Part shown: positions 52,951 to 63,261 of the stretch, piece after piece
How positions within the stretch are numbered: the stretch's first letter is position 1
Layout of the letters: each line of letters starts with the position of its first letter
The notes under the pieces: model-generated
Database searches by the model: none
Told to the model about the DNA's origin: nothing
Seen by the model: only the letters and a program-made list of their open reading frames with translations
Assembly (NCBI GenBank): GCA_963699495.1
Contig: CAVOUB010000003.1
Span: forward strand, 1-64,000
Length of the DNA: 64,000 nucleotides
Origin: JAIBJN01 sp963699495
GTDB taxonomy: Bacteria; Actinomycetota; Thermoleophilia; Gaiellales; Gaiellaceae
Direction: 5' to 3'
Program-made: the position numbers and the translations under genes

Positions 52951-53776
52951 CGCCCTGCGCGAGCTGGCCGAGGGCTTCCTCGCCGAGCTCCCCTTCGCGG
53001 ACGAGCTGGGAAGGTTGGAGGAGGCGCTTCGCTACTCGCTCCTCGGCGGCGGCAAGCGCATCCGGCCGGTTCTCTGCCTCGCGACGGGCGAGGCGCTCGG
53101 CCTGGATCCGTCCGAGCTGCTTCCGGCCGGGTGCTCGCTCGAGCTCGTCCACACCTTCAGCCTCGTCCACGACGACCTGCCCGCGCTCGACGACGACGAC
53201 CTGCGGCGGGGGCAGCCGAGCTCACACGTTCGCTTCGGCGAAGACGTCGCGATCCTCGCCGGCGACGCGCTGCTTGCCGAGGCCTTCCGCCTCGCGCTCC
53301 GGTACCCGTCACCCGACGTCGCGCGCGAGCTCGCGGACGCCACGCTCGGCATGATCGGCGGCCAGTACCTGGACGTGACCAGCAACGGTGGGCTGGACGC
53401 AGACGGGCTTCGGCGCCTGCACGCGCTGAAGACCGGCCGGCTCCTGCGCGCCGGCGTGACGACCGCGACCGCCGTGGCGCGCCTCTCCCGGGAGGAGGAG
53501 GCGCCGTGGCGTGCCTTCGGAGACGAGCTCGGAGTCCTCTTCCAGATCGTCGACGACATCCTCGACGCGACCGGCACCGCGGAGGAGCTCGGGAAGACAC
53601 CGGGCAAGGACGAGGCCGCCGGAAAGGTGACGTACGTCTCGCTGCACGGCCTCGACCACGCCAGAGAGCTGGCGGACGAGGCGAGGGACCGCGTCAACGA
53701 GCGGCTCGAGAGCCTGCCGGCCGACACGTCGGTGCTCGCCGAGCTCGTCGCCACCATCCACGACCGCCAGAGCTGA
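52937..53776 (+). CDS. ispA: Polyprenyl (farnesyl/geranylgeranyl) diphosphate synthase
   Basis: A 279-aa trans-prenyltransferase. GGGKRIRPVLC binds IPP. First Asp-rich motif HDDLPALDDDDLRRG and second motif FQIVDDILDATG with KTPGKDEAAGK. Residues before the first motif (LVHTFSLVHDDLPAL) have no bulky aromatic pair directly upstream except Phe, suggesting C15-C20 products. ATG at 52937. Likely provides isoprenoid precursors for carriers and quinones. Confidence 0.9.
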   Translation: MHRPDALRELAEGFLAELPFADELGRLEEALRYSLLGGGKRIRPVLCLATGEALGLDPSELLPAGCSLELVHTFSLVHDDLPALDDDDLRRGQPSSHVRFGEDVAILAGDALLAEAFRLALRYPSPDVARELADATLGMIGGQYLDVTSNGGLDADGLRRLHALKTGRLLRAGVTTATAVARLSREEEAPWRAFGDELGVLFQIVDDILDATGTAEELGKTPGKDEAAGKVTYVSLHGLDHARELADEARDRVNERLESLPADTSVLAELVATIHDRQS

Positions 53777-53779
53777 CTG

Positions 53780-54523
53780 ATGCTGCACCGACCCGTCCCC
53801 GCAGGCACCATCGTGATCGGACAGCCTGCGCACGCCTGGGTGTCCGGGCAGCTCGCGCGCGCCTGGGCGGAGTCGTTCGAGCCGTGGGAGGAGGTCTGCC
53901 TCGCCGCAGACCAGCACGACATCGCCTGGATCGGCTGGGAGCGCTCGCCGGAGCGCGACCCGCAGACCGGCCTGCCGTACACGTTCTCCGCGCTCCCCCG
54001 CCTGCGCCGGCTGGAGCTGTGGTCCGGCGCCGCGACTCAGCTCCTGCCGCAGTCACGCTACGCCGCGCTTCTCGTCTCGCTGCACGGGACGCTTCTGGTC
54101 GAGCGCTTTCCGCCGGGCGGCGACGAGGACGTCCGGCGCGCCCTCGAGTCGTATCTCGAGCGGGAGCGCGACTTCCAGGCACGGGTGCTGGAATCGCTCC
54201 GTGGAGACCCGCGCTACGGCGCCCACTCGACGACGGCGGCCGTCGAGCGCAACCGTGAGCTGATCTTCACGTGGGACGGCCTCTCGCTGGCGTTCCTGCA
54301 CGGCGTGCAGAAGGAGCGGACCGCGGCCGGGCACACGCTCGTGCCGGTGGACGGCGATCCCACGCGCGTGACGGTCGCCCCGTGGCCTTTCCGCGCCGAC
54401 GCCGTCACCCTCGTCTGCGAAGGCCGGCTCCTCACGGAGGCTTTCGCAGACGAGCGTGAGCTCCGCCGTGGTCTGGCCAAGGCGCCGTGGACGACGATCG
54501 AGACCAGGCTCACGCCGGCATGA
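53780..54523 (+). CDS. DUF3891 family protein
   Basis: A 247-aa soluble protein with the family-like HDIAWIGWE (QHDIAWIGWERSPERDPQTG) and a C-terminal helical/beta section with the EERTAAGHTL-like strand. The His/Asp residues suggest a metal-dependent hydrolase, but no activity is known. ATG at 53780, 3 bp after ispA. Confidence 0.7.
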   Translation: MLHRPVPAGTIVIGQPAHAWVSGQLARAWAESFEPWEEVCLAADQHDIAWIGWERSPERDPQTGLPYTFSALPRLRRLELWSGAATQLLPQSRYAALLVSLHGTLLVERFPPGGDEDVRRALESYLERERDFQARVLESLRGDPRYGAHSTTAAVERNRELIFTWDGLSLAFLHGVQKERTAAGHTLVPVDGDPTRVTVAPWPFRADAVTLVCEGRLLTEAFADERELRRGLAKAPWTTIETRLTPA

Positions 54524-54597
54524 GCCGCGCCCGTGGCGCCCTTCCACGTCCTCATTCGTGACAGTTCGCCCGGAGGCTGACGGGGTACGCTCTCGCC

Positions 54598-55335
54598 ATG
54601 AGCGCCAAGAAGCGCCTGGATGTGCTGCTCGTCGAGCGCGGGCTGGCCGAGACGCGCTCGCAGGCCCAGGCGCTCGTGCTGGCCGGCCGGGTCAAGGGTC
54701 ATTCCAAGGCGGGCGAGCAGGTCGACGAGGGCGCCGAGCTCGAGGTGGCCGAGGGCGCGCGGTTCGTCTCGCGGGGTGGCGAGAAGCTCGCCGGTGCGCT
54801 GGAGCAGCTCGGCGTCGACGTGACCGACGAGGACGTGCTCGACGTCGGCGCCTCGACGGGCGGGTTCACGGACTGCCTCCTCCAGGCCGGAGCCGCGCGG
54901 GCGATCGCGCTCGACGTCGGCTACGGCCAGCTCCACCCGAAGCTGCGCGAGGATCCGCGCGTGACCGTGCTCGAGCGGACGAACGTGCGTGAGCTCCACT
55001 GCGAAGAGCTCCCTTTTCGCCCGACCTTCGTCGTCTGCGACGTGTCGTTCATCGGGCTCTCCAAGGCGCTGCCCCCGGCGCTCGCGTGCGCCGCAGCGGG
55101 CTGGCGGGCTCTCGTGCTGGTCAAGCCCCAGTTCGAGGCGGGACCCGCCGACGTGGGCAAGGGCGGCGTCGTCCGTGACCCCGAGGTGCAGCGCCGGGTC
55201 GTCGACGACGTGATCGCCCGTGCGCCGGATTGGGGAGCACTGGTGCTCGGGGTCGCCGAGTCGCCCGTGCGCGGGCCGAAGGGGAACCGCGAGTTCTTCG
55301 TCCAGCTCGCCGACGCCGGCCGGGACGAGCCGTGA
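54598..55335 (+). CDS. tlyA: TlyA family rRNA 2'-O-methyltransferase (S4 domain)
   Basis: A 245-aa protein. S4 RNA-binding domain at residues 4-60 (KRLDVLLVERGLAETRSQAQALVLAGRV), then FtsJ-like methyltransferase with SAM motif LDVGASTGGFTDCLLQAGA and later VVCDVSFIGL and LVKPQFEAG with the catalytic Lys. It methylates 16S/23S rRNA; loss gives capreomycin resistance in mycobacteria. ATG at 54598; overlaps nadK. Confidence 0.93.
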   Translation: MSAKKRLDVLLVERGLAETRSQAQALVLAGRVKGHSKAGEQVDEGAELEVAEGARFVSRGGEKLAGALEQLGVDVTDEDVLDVGASTGGFTDCLLQAGAARAIALDVGYGQLHPKLREDPRVTVLERTNVRELHCEELPFRPTFVVCDVSFIGLSKALPPALACAAAGWRALVLVKPQFEAGPADVGKGGVVRDPEVQRRVVDDVIARAPDWGALVLGVAESPVRGPKGNREFFVQLADAGRDEP

Positions 55336-56123
55336 GCGGGCCCGTGCGCAAGATCGGGGTCATGGCCACGCACGGTCGCCCGGAGGTCAGCGAGAAAGCC
55401 GTCGGCCGCGTGGACGAGGTCACTGCCGCCGCGGGCGTCGAGATCGGCTCCCTCGAGGACGGCGACCTCGACCTCCTGGTCGTGCTCGGCGGCGACGGGA
55501 CGATGCTGCGGGCGCTCCGCGCTGCGCTCGGCACCGGAGTCCCCGTGTTCGGCATCAACTTCGGCCGCGTCGGCTTCCTCACCTCCGCAGACGGCGACCA
55601 GCTCGACACTGCCCTGGCCCGGGCCCTCGCGGGCGAGTTCCGGGTCGTCGACCTCTGCACGCTCGAGGTGAGCTTCGACGGCGAGACGCATCCGGCAGTG
55701 AACGACGTGGTCGTCACGAGCTCGAGGCCCGGGCGCATGGTGGAGCTCGGCTGGGAGGTTGCCGGCGAGGAGCTGGGCGACCAGCCCTGCGACGGCATGA
55801 TCTGCTGCACGCCGTCGGGCTCCACCGCGTACAACCTCTCCAACGGCGGCCCCGTCCTCATGTGGGGGCTCGAGGCGATGGTGATGACGTTCGTCGCGCC
55901 GCATTCCCTGCGCGCCCGGGCGCTCGTCGTGCCGCGCGGCCTCGACCTTCGCGTCACCAACCGCTCCAAGGAAGTGCCGGTGACCGTGCTCGTGGACGGG
56001 CACCCGGTGGGCGACCTGGAGCGGAGTGAGGACATCGCGGTGCTGCTCGGCCCGGACAACTGCCGGCTCGCCGTTCTTCCGGAGGTCACGTTCTTCACGC
56101 GCTACCACGAAGTGTTCCCGTAG
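55332..56123 (+). CDS. nadK: NAD kinase
   Basis: A 263-aa kinase that makes NADP. LVVLGGDGTMLRA carries the catalytic GGDG, followed by GINFGRVGFLT, NDVVVTSS, DGMICCTPSGSTAYNLSNGGPV and a C-terminal VDGHPVGDL. GTG at 55332 overlaps tlyA. Four bases separate it from recN. Confidence 0.95.
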   Translation: MSGPVRKIGVMATHGRPEVSEKAVGRVDEVTAAAGVEIGSLEDGDLDLLVVLGGDGTMLRALRAALGTGVPVFGINFGRVGFLTSADGDQLDTALARALAGEFRVVDLCTLEVSFDGETHPAVNDVVVTSSRPGRMVELGWEVAGEELGDQPCDGMICCTPSGSTAYNLSNGGPVLMWGLEAMVMTFVAPHSLRARALVVPRGLDLRVTNRSKEVPVTVLVDGHPVGDLERSEDIAVLLGPDNCRLAVLPEVTFFTRYHEVFP

Positions 56124-56127
56124 CGGA

Positions 56128-57778
56128 ATGCTCCGCCGCCTCCGCATCGAGAGCTTCGTCCTCATCCGCGAGGCGGACCTGGCGTTCGCGCCTGGCCTGA
56201 ACGCGATCACCGGCGAGACGGGGGCCGGGAAGACGATCCTGGCGCAGGCGGTCGGCCTTCTCCTCGGCGCTCCGGGCGATGCCGCCTATCTCGGGCCCGG
56301 GGCCGAGGAGGCCTATGTCGAGGCCGAGCTCGATCTTCCGGACGGGCTTCTCGACGACCCGGAGCTCGAGGCGATCGCCGAGCTGCGGCCGGCGGGGGAG
56401 GAGGGCCTGGTGGCCGCCCGCCGCGTCTTCGCGGACGGGCGCACCCGCGCCTACGCCTGGGGGCGGGCCGTGCCGCGCGAGGACCTGGCGACTCTCGTCG
56501 AGCGGCTCCTGGCCATGTCGGGCCAGTTCGAGCAGCGCCGCCTCGCCCGGCCGTCGCACCAGCTCGACGTCCTCGACGCCTTCGTGGGCGAGGAACAGCT
56601 TCGCCGTCGCGGGGAGCTTCAGCGCGCCTGGCGGGAGCTGATCAGCGCGCGCCGTGCCCGTGAAGAGGTAGCCGGCGCGGCGGCGGGGCAGGCGCAGCGG
56701 CTCGAGGAGCTTGCGGAGCTCGTGGCCCGAACGGACGGAATGGAGGCCGGCGACGAGGAGGCTCTCCTGGCCGCCCGCGAGCGGCTGCGCCACGTGACCG
56801 AGCTGGCCGAGGCCGCGTCCGCGGGCGCCGAGGCGCTCGACCCCGAACGGGCTGAGGCCCCGGGCGCTGCGGAGCGAGTGGGGGAGGCGGTGCGTGCGCT
56901 CGAGGCGGTGGCCGCGCTCGCGCCCGAGCTGGGGGAGATCGCGGCCGACCTCGGCGAAGCCGAGATCCGCGTCCGCGAGGCCACGTCGACGCTGCGGGCG
57001 TTCCTGGCCTCCCTCGAGGCCGAGCCGGGCCGGCTCGAAGGCGGTCGAGGCCGAGCTCGAGCGGATCGCCGACGCGCGCCGGCGCTTCGGCGCGGCGAGC
57101 ACCGACGACCTGCTTGCGCGCGCCGCCGCCGCACGCATCGAGCTGGAGCAGGTCGAGGCCGGCGTCGATCCGCTGCAGGCTGCGGAACGCGCGGTCGCGG
57201 CGGCGGAAGAGCGCGCCGGAGAGCTCGCCGCGGCGCTTTCTGCGGCGCGTGCAGAGGCAGCCCCCGCGTTCGCAGGTGCCGTCGCCGAGGAGCTCCAGGG
57301 GCTCGGGATGGGCGACGGCGAGTTCCGGGCCGACCTTGCCGAGCGCGAGCTCGGGCCCACCGGCCGGGACGCCGTCTCCTTCCTCGTTCGTCCGAACACC
57401 GGCCTGCCTTTTGCTCCCGCGGCCGAGACCGCCTCCGGCGGCGAGCTCTCGCGTATCGCCCTCGCGCTGCGCGCCGTCGCCCACGCCTCGGCCGGCGAGC
57501 CGACCATCGTCTTCGACGAGATCGACGCCGGCATCGGCGGGCAGACGGCCCACGCGGTCGCGGACGCGCTCGCCCGGCTGGCCGGGAGCGCGCAGCTCCT
57601 GACGATCACGCACCTTCCGCAGATCGCCAGCGTGGCCGAGGCGCATTTCCGCGTGGAGAAGGTGCCGGGCGACCCGATCCATACCCACATCGAACGGCTC
57701 TCGGACGCCGAGCGGAAGGACGAGCTGGAGCGTATGCTGGGCGGCGCCGAGTTCCTCTCCACGGTACGCCGCAGTTGA
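56128..57778 (+). pseudogene. recN: DNA repair protein RecN, one-base frame break
   Basis: SMC-like repair ATPase, ~550 aa if repaired. Start LRRLRIESFVLIREADLAFAPGLNAITGETGAGKTIL includes Walker A. MSGQFEQRRLARPSHQLDVLD follows, then a coiled-coil region. At about 57042, after AEPGRLE, one extra G shifts the frame; the rest continues as AVEAELERIADARRRFG and onward, with Walker B TIVFDEIDAGIGG and LTITHLPQIAS. All regions are intact apart from the shift. The stop overlaps the TTG of steA. Confidence 0.85.
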
Positions 57779-58908
57779 CCTTCGTCGAGTTCACCGGGAC
57801 TGCGAGGCTGGACAAGCGAACGAAGCGCCTCGTCAAGCGCCTCGGGCCGGACGACATCGCCATCATCGACCACCCGAACCTCGACCGGATCTCGGCCGAG
57901 GAGCTCCTGGAGACCGGCGTGCGGGTGGTGGTCAACGTCGCGCCCTCGTCGACCGGCGACTATCCGAACGCCGGCCCGCTCGCGCTCGTGGAGGGCGGCG
58001 TCTGCCTGATCGACGCTCCGGGTGCCGAGCTTTTCGAGGACGTGAAGGACGGCGAGCCGCTCGTCGTCCGCGGCTCCAGCCTCTTCCGGAACGGCTCGCG
58101 GCTGGCCGCCGGCCGCGAGCGCGGGGCGGAGGAGCTCTCGCGCGATCTCGCCGAGCAGCGCAGCCGCGTCAGCGAGGCGCTCGAGGCCTTCGCCGAGAAC
58201 ACGCTCCGGCACCTGCGGGAGGAGACGGCCATTCTCTCCGAGGGCGTGCAGATGCCCCAGCTGCAGACGCGCTTCCGCGACCGGCACGCGCTCGTGGTCG
58301 CGCGGAGCGCCGAGACGAAGCGCGACCTGTCGATCGTCGGTCCCTACATCGGCGACTTCAAGCCCGTGCTGATCGGGGTGGACGGCGGCGCGGACGCGCT
58401 GGTGGCGGCGGGCTACAAGCCCGACGTCATCGTCGGCGACATGGACTCGGTCTCGGACAAGACGCTGCTCTCGGGAGCGGAGCTCGTCGTCCACGCCTAT
58501 CCCGACGGCCGCGCGCCGGGACGGGACCGGCTCGACCGGCTCGGCCTCTCGTCGACGGTCCTGCCGACCCCGGGGATCTCCGAGGACGCGGCCATGCTGC
58601 TCGCGTACGAGAAGGGCGCGGAGCTGATCGTCGCGGTGGGCACCCGCCTCAACCTGATCGAGTTCCTCGAGCGCAACCGCGCGGGAATGTCCTCGACGTT
58701 TCTCACGCGCCTCAAGGTGGGGGAGAAGCTCGTGGACGCGCGAGGCGTCTCGCGGCTCTTCCGCCCTCGCGTCGGCGTGGGCATGGTGCTCGCGTTCACG
58801 CTCGCCTCGATCGCCGTCGTCGCCGCGGTGCTGATCGCCTCGCCCGAGCTGCGCGACCTCGTCTCCACGCTCGTCGAGCGCCTGCGGTCCCTCGTCGGGA
58901 TCGAATGA
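57775..58908 (+). CDS. steA: Cytokinetic ring protein SteA-like (thiamine pyrophosphokinase-like fold)
   Basis: A 377-aa protein. N-terminal domain (GTARLDKRTKRLVKRLGPDDIAIIDHPNLDRISAEELLETGV), then a TPK-like core (PVLIGVDGGADALVAAGYKPDVIVGDMDSVSD) and two C-terminal hydrophobic helices (MVLAFTLASIAVVAAVLIA). Corynebacterial SteA works with SteB at the division septum. The neighbouring membrane gene after a short insert is the MctB/SteB family member. TTG at 57775 overlaps recN. Confidence 0.85.
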   Translation: MTFVEFTGTARLDKRTKRLVKRLGPDDIAIIDHPNLDRISAEELLETGVRVVVNVAPSSTGDYPNAGPLALVEGGVCLIDAPGAELFEDVKDGEPLVVRGSSLFRNGSRLAAGRERGAEELSRDLAEQRSRVSEALEAFAENTLRHLREETAILSEGVQMPQLQTRFRDRHALVVARSAETKRDLSIVGPYIGDFKPVLIGVDGGADALVAAGYKPDVIVGDMDSVSDKTLLSGAELVVHAYPDGRAPGRDRLDRLGLSSTVLPTPGISEDAAMLLAYEKGAELIVAVGTRLNLIEFLERNRAGMSSTFLTRLKVGEKLVDARGVSRLFRPRVGVGMVLAFTLASIAVVAAVLIASPELRDLVSTLVERLRSLVGIE

Positions 58909-59336
58909 GCCTCTACGAGGCGACGGGCGAGCTCCAGTCCGACCGCCGAGACGTGTGGGCGCTCGTCTCGGAGCCGTACCACCTGCCGGACTGGTGGCCC
59001 TCGTACACCGGCGTGAAGCCGGACCGCCGCGGGCTTGTCGAGAACGCCCGCTGGGAGGTCGTCCGCAGCTACGCACCAGGGTTGCTCCGCAAGCCGGAAG
59101 GTCAGGGGCTGATCGTGCTCACGCGCGTGCTCGAGGGGTGGGAGCTGAGCTGGCACGACCTCAAGCAGCAGATCGACGCCGGCGTGCGTCTCGACAACGC
59201 GGGGACGGGACGGACGCGAGCGACGACGTACGTGTCCGGGCCCTGGCACCGCCTGGTCCTCGAGGGCGCGCGCGGGCTTCCGAAGCAGGCGCTGACCCGC
59301 CTGCGCGACCTCTGCCAGACTGCGGCGACGCTCTAG
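58905..59336 (+). CDS. SRPBCC (START/PYR-like) family protein
   Basis: A 143-aa helix-grip protein: EATGELQSDRRDVWALVSEPYHLPDWWPSYTGVKPD at the start and a long C-terminal helix (HRLVLEGARGLPKQALTRLRDLCQ). Members bind hydrophobic ligands or catalyse cyclisations. ATG at 58905 overlaps steA (ATGA). It separates steA from mctB, which are adjacent in mycobacteria. Confidence 0.8.
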   Translation: MSLYEATGELQSDRRDVWALVSEPYHLPDWWPSYTGVKPDRRGLVENARWEVVRSYAPGLLRKPEGQGLIVLTRVLEGWELSWHDLKQQIDAGVRLDNAGTGRTRATTYVSGPWHRLVLEGARGLPKQALTRLRDLCQTAATL

Positions 59337-59354
59337 CATCTAGGCTGATGCCGG

Positions 59355-60290
59355 ATGTTCGGCCTCCGCTACCACGTAGCTTCGCTGGCGGCCGTCTTCG
59401 TCGCGCTCGCCGTGGGGATCCTCCTCGGGGTGGCCGTCTCCGGAAAGGTCACCGACGCCGGCGAGGACATCGAGCTGCAGAACCTGAAGCTCGAGAACGA
59501 GAACCTGCAGAAGGATCTCGACGAGGCCCGTGCCGCCGCCCAGGCCGCCACGGAGCAGGACCAGGGGTCGGAGGAGCTCTTCGCCCGCTCGTACCCGACG
59601 CTCATGGACGGCCGGCTCGAGGGCAAGAACATCGCCGTCGTCTTCCTCGGCCCTGCTGACGGCGGGCTGCGCGCCGACGTCGAGGGCGCTCTCGCAGACG
59701 CCGACGGAGGCGCCCCGGCGAGGGTCGTCGCGCTCGACGTCCCCGTCGACGCCACCGAGCTCGGCGCCGCGCTGGAGAGCGACGAGCTGCTCACGGGCTA
59801 CGTCGGCGACGAGGGCGACTTCTCGGACCTCGGACGAGAGCTCGGGCGCGAGATCGCCGAGGGCGACGAGACGCTGTGGACGGTCCTCCAGTCGCAGCTC
59901 GTCGAGGAGCAGTCGGGCTCGCCGTCGGAGTCGATCGACGCCGTCGTGGTCGTCACGACCTGGACGCCGCCCGAGGACGGGGACGGCGACGCCGCGAACG
60001 CGGCGGCGGAGGCCGCAGCGACGTCGTCGCTCATGGAAGGCATCGTGAGCGGCCTGGACAGCGCCGGCATCCCGGTTGTCGGCGTGGCCCGCACGGAGGA
60101 TCCACCCTCGATCCTCGAGGCCTACCGCGACCAGGGGATCTCCAGCGTGGACGACGTCGACGTCTCGGCCGGCCGCCTCGCCCTCGCACTGCTGCTCGCC
60201 GGCGCCGGGCCGGGCCACTACGGCTTCGGCGACGGCGCGACGGACGGCGTCATTCCGCCGATCGAGCCCCTCTCGGTCGAGGGTGAATAG
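59355..60290 (+). CDS. mctB: Copper transporter MctB/SteB-like membrane protein
   Basis: A 311-aa protein with one N-terminal helix (about 8-30, AAVFVALAVGILLGVAVSG) followed by a coiled coil (ELQNLKLENENLQKDLDEA) and an extracytoplasmic alpha/beta domain (IAVVFLGPADGGLRADVEGALADAD). The family has been called mycobacterial outer-membrane-associated copper exporter and also SteB. GTA-rich upstream; ATG at 59355. Its stop overlaps the next glycosyltransferase gene. Confidence 0.8.
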   Translation: MFGLRYHVASLAAVFVALAVGILLGVAVSGKVTDAGEDIELQNLKLENENLQKDLDEARAAAQAATEQDQGSEELFARSYPTLMDGRLEGKNIAVVFLGPADGGLRADVEGALADADGGAPARVVALDVPVDATELGAALESDELLTGYVGDEGDFSDLGRELGREIAEGDETLWTVLQSQLVEEQSGSPSESIDAVVVVTTWTPPEDGDGDAANAAAEAAATSSLMEGIVSGLDSAGIPVVGVARTEDPPSILEAYRDQGISSVDDVDVSAGRLALALLLAGAGPGHYGFGDGATDGVIPPIEPLSVEGE

Positions 60291-60982
60291 CGCCGCGAGG
60301 CCCGAGGGCCTGACGATCATCGTTCCCGCTCGGAACGAGGAGGAGTGGATCGGCGAGACCGTCGCCGCCCTCCGTCGCGACTTCCCGGACGCCGACGTGA
60401 TCGTCGTCGACGGGCGCTCGGAGGATCGGACCGCGGAGCGCGCCGAGGCGGCTGGAGCGGTCGTGCTTCGCGTCGAGCGGCTCGGAAAGGGCGAGGCGCT
60501 CTCCGCCGGCGAGCGCGCCGCGCCGCCGGGGCCACTGCTCCTGGCCGACGCGGACCTCCGCGGCTCGCTGCGCCCTCTCGCCGAGAGCGAGGCCGATCTC
60601 GCAGTCGCCGCGTTCAGCCGTCGCGTGGGCGGAGGCTTCGGGATCGCAAAGCGCGTCGGGCGCGAGCTCGTGCGCCTGCGGACGGGCACCGCGCCGCGCG
60701 AGCCGCTCTCGGGCCAGCGCCTCCTCGGGACGCGGGCGCGGGAGGCCTGCTTCCCGCTGGCGCCGGGCTTCGGCGCCGAGGTGCGGATGACGATCGACGC
60801 GCTCCGGGCGGGCCTCGCCTTCGAGGAGGTGGAGCTCGATCTCGACCACCGGGCCACGGGTCGCGACGCCGCCGGCTTCTTCCATCGCGGCCGCCAGCTC
60901 GTCGACGCGATCCTCGCGGCGGGGCCGCTCGGCGTCAATTACCGCGGGCTCCGGCTGCCGCTCTTCGGGTGGGTCAACTTCA
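60283..60982 (+). CDS. Glycosyltransferase family 2, no stop of its own
   Basis: About 230 residues of a GT-A enzyme: TIIVPARNEEEWIGETVAALRRDFP, VVDGRSEDRTAERA, DxD-like LADADLRG and GFGAEVRMTIDALRAG. GTG at 60283 overlaps mctB. At about 60936 the frame changes character to NYRGLRLPLFG, which starts a MraY/WecA-like protein, and then continues open with no stop into pyrG. Probably a GT2 gene whose end overlapped, or was fused to, the next gene before a deletion. Confidence 0.7.
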
Positions 60983-61506
60983 ACGCAGAGCGACCCCGGG
61001 ATCGCGCTCGTCACGCTGTTCGGCTTCCTGGACGATGCCTTCGCCGGCGAGGAGCGCGGCGTCCGCGAGCACCTTCGTGCCCGCAGGACCACCGGCGTCC
61101 TCAAGGCCGTCGGCATCCCGCTCGTCGGGCTCTGGCGGACTCGGAGCGTCAGCGGGGCGCTGCTCTTCGCACTGTCCGCGAACTTCCTCAACCAGCTGGA
61201 CACCCGGCCCGGGCGGTGCCTGAAGGCGTACCTTCTCGCCGCCGGGCCGCTACACGCGCCGTTCGGTCGGGCCGTCCTCCTCCTTCCCTACGATCTCGCG
61301 GAGAGGGCCATGCTGGGGGATGCGGGATCGAATGCGTTCGGAGCCATGCTAGGGTTGAAGTCCGTGGACCGCTTCCACGGATTTGCACGCTGGGCCGCGA
61401 TCGGGACGCTCGCAGGCCTGAACCTCCTCGGAGAGCGCACGTCGATCGGCCGCCTGATCGAGCGGACGCCGGGCCTGCGCGAGCTGGACCGCCTGGGGCG
61501 CCTGCG

Positions 61507-61510
<4 letters not shown>
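60983..61510 (+). pseudogene. MraY/WecA-like polyprenyl-phosphate sugar-1-P transferase, N-terminus damaged
   Basis: This frame holds the middle and end of a multi-helix enzyme. It shows VTLFGFLDDAFAGEERG with the Mg-binding Asp-Asp, ANFLNQLDTRPGR in place of the NxxNLxDG motif, and MLGDAGSNAFGAMLGL with the Asp/Ser. NYRGLRLPL, normally ~50 residues further upstream of FLDD, lies only ~20 codons before in the previous frame, so a deletion plus frame change removed the first helices. Family members transfer sugar-1-phosphate to undecaprenyl phosphate. Stop overlaps pyrG. Confidence 0.6.
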
Positions 61511-63153
<1,643 letters not shown>

Positions 63154-63261
63154 CTCCTGTTTGGGGAACCTCACCGACCTCAGGTCGAGCGGGCGACCTG
63201 TACGGGCAAAGCCTCGCATGTGGTTCTGGCAGTCGGGGTTCTTCTGCCCCGCGAAGGGCAG

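Noticed and set aside
56026..58908. 960-aa single protein RecN-SteA
   Set aside because: The frame joins the N-terminal half of recN to steA only because recN is frameshifted at about 57042. The SteA part has its own TTG start overlapping the real recN stop.
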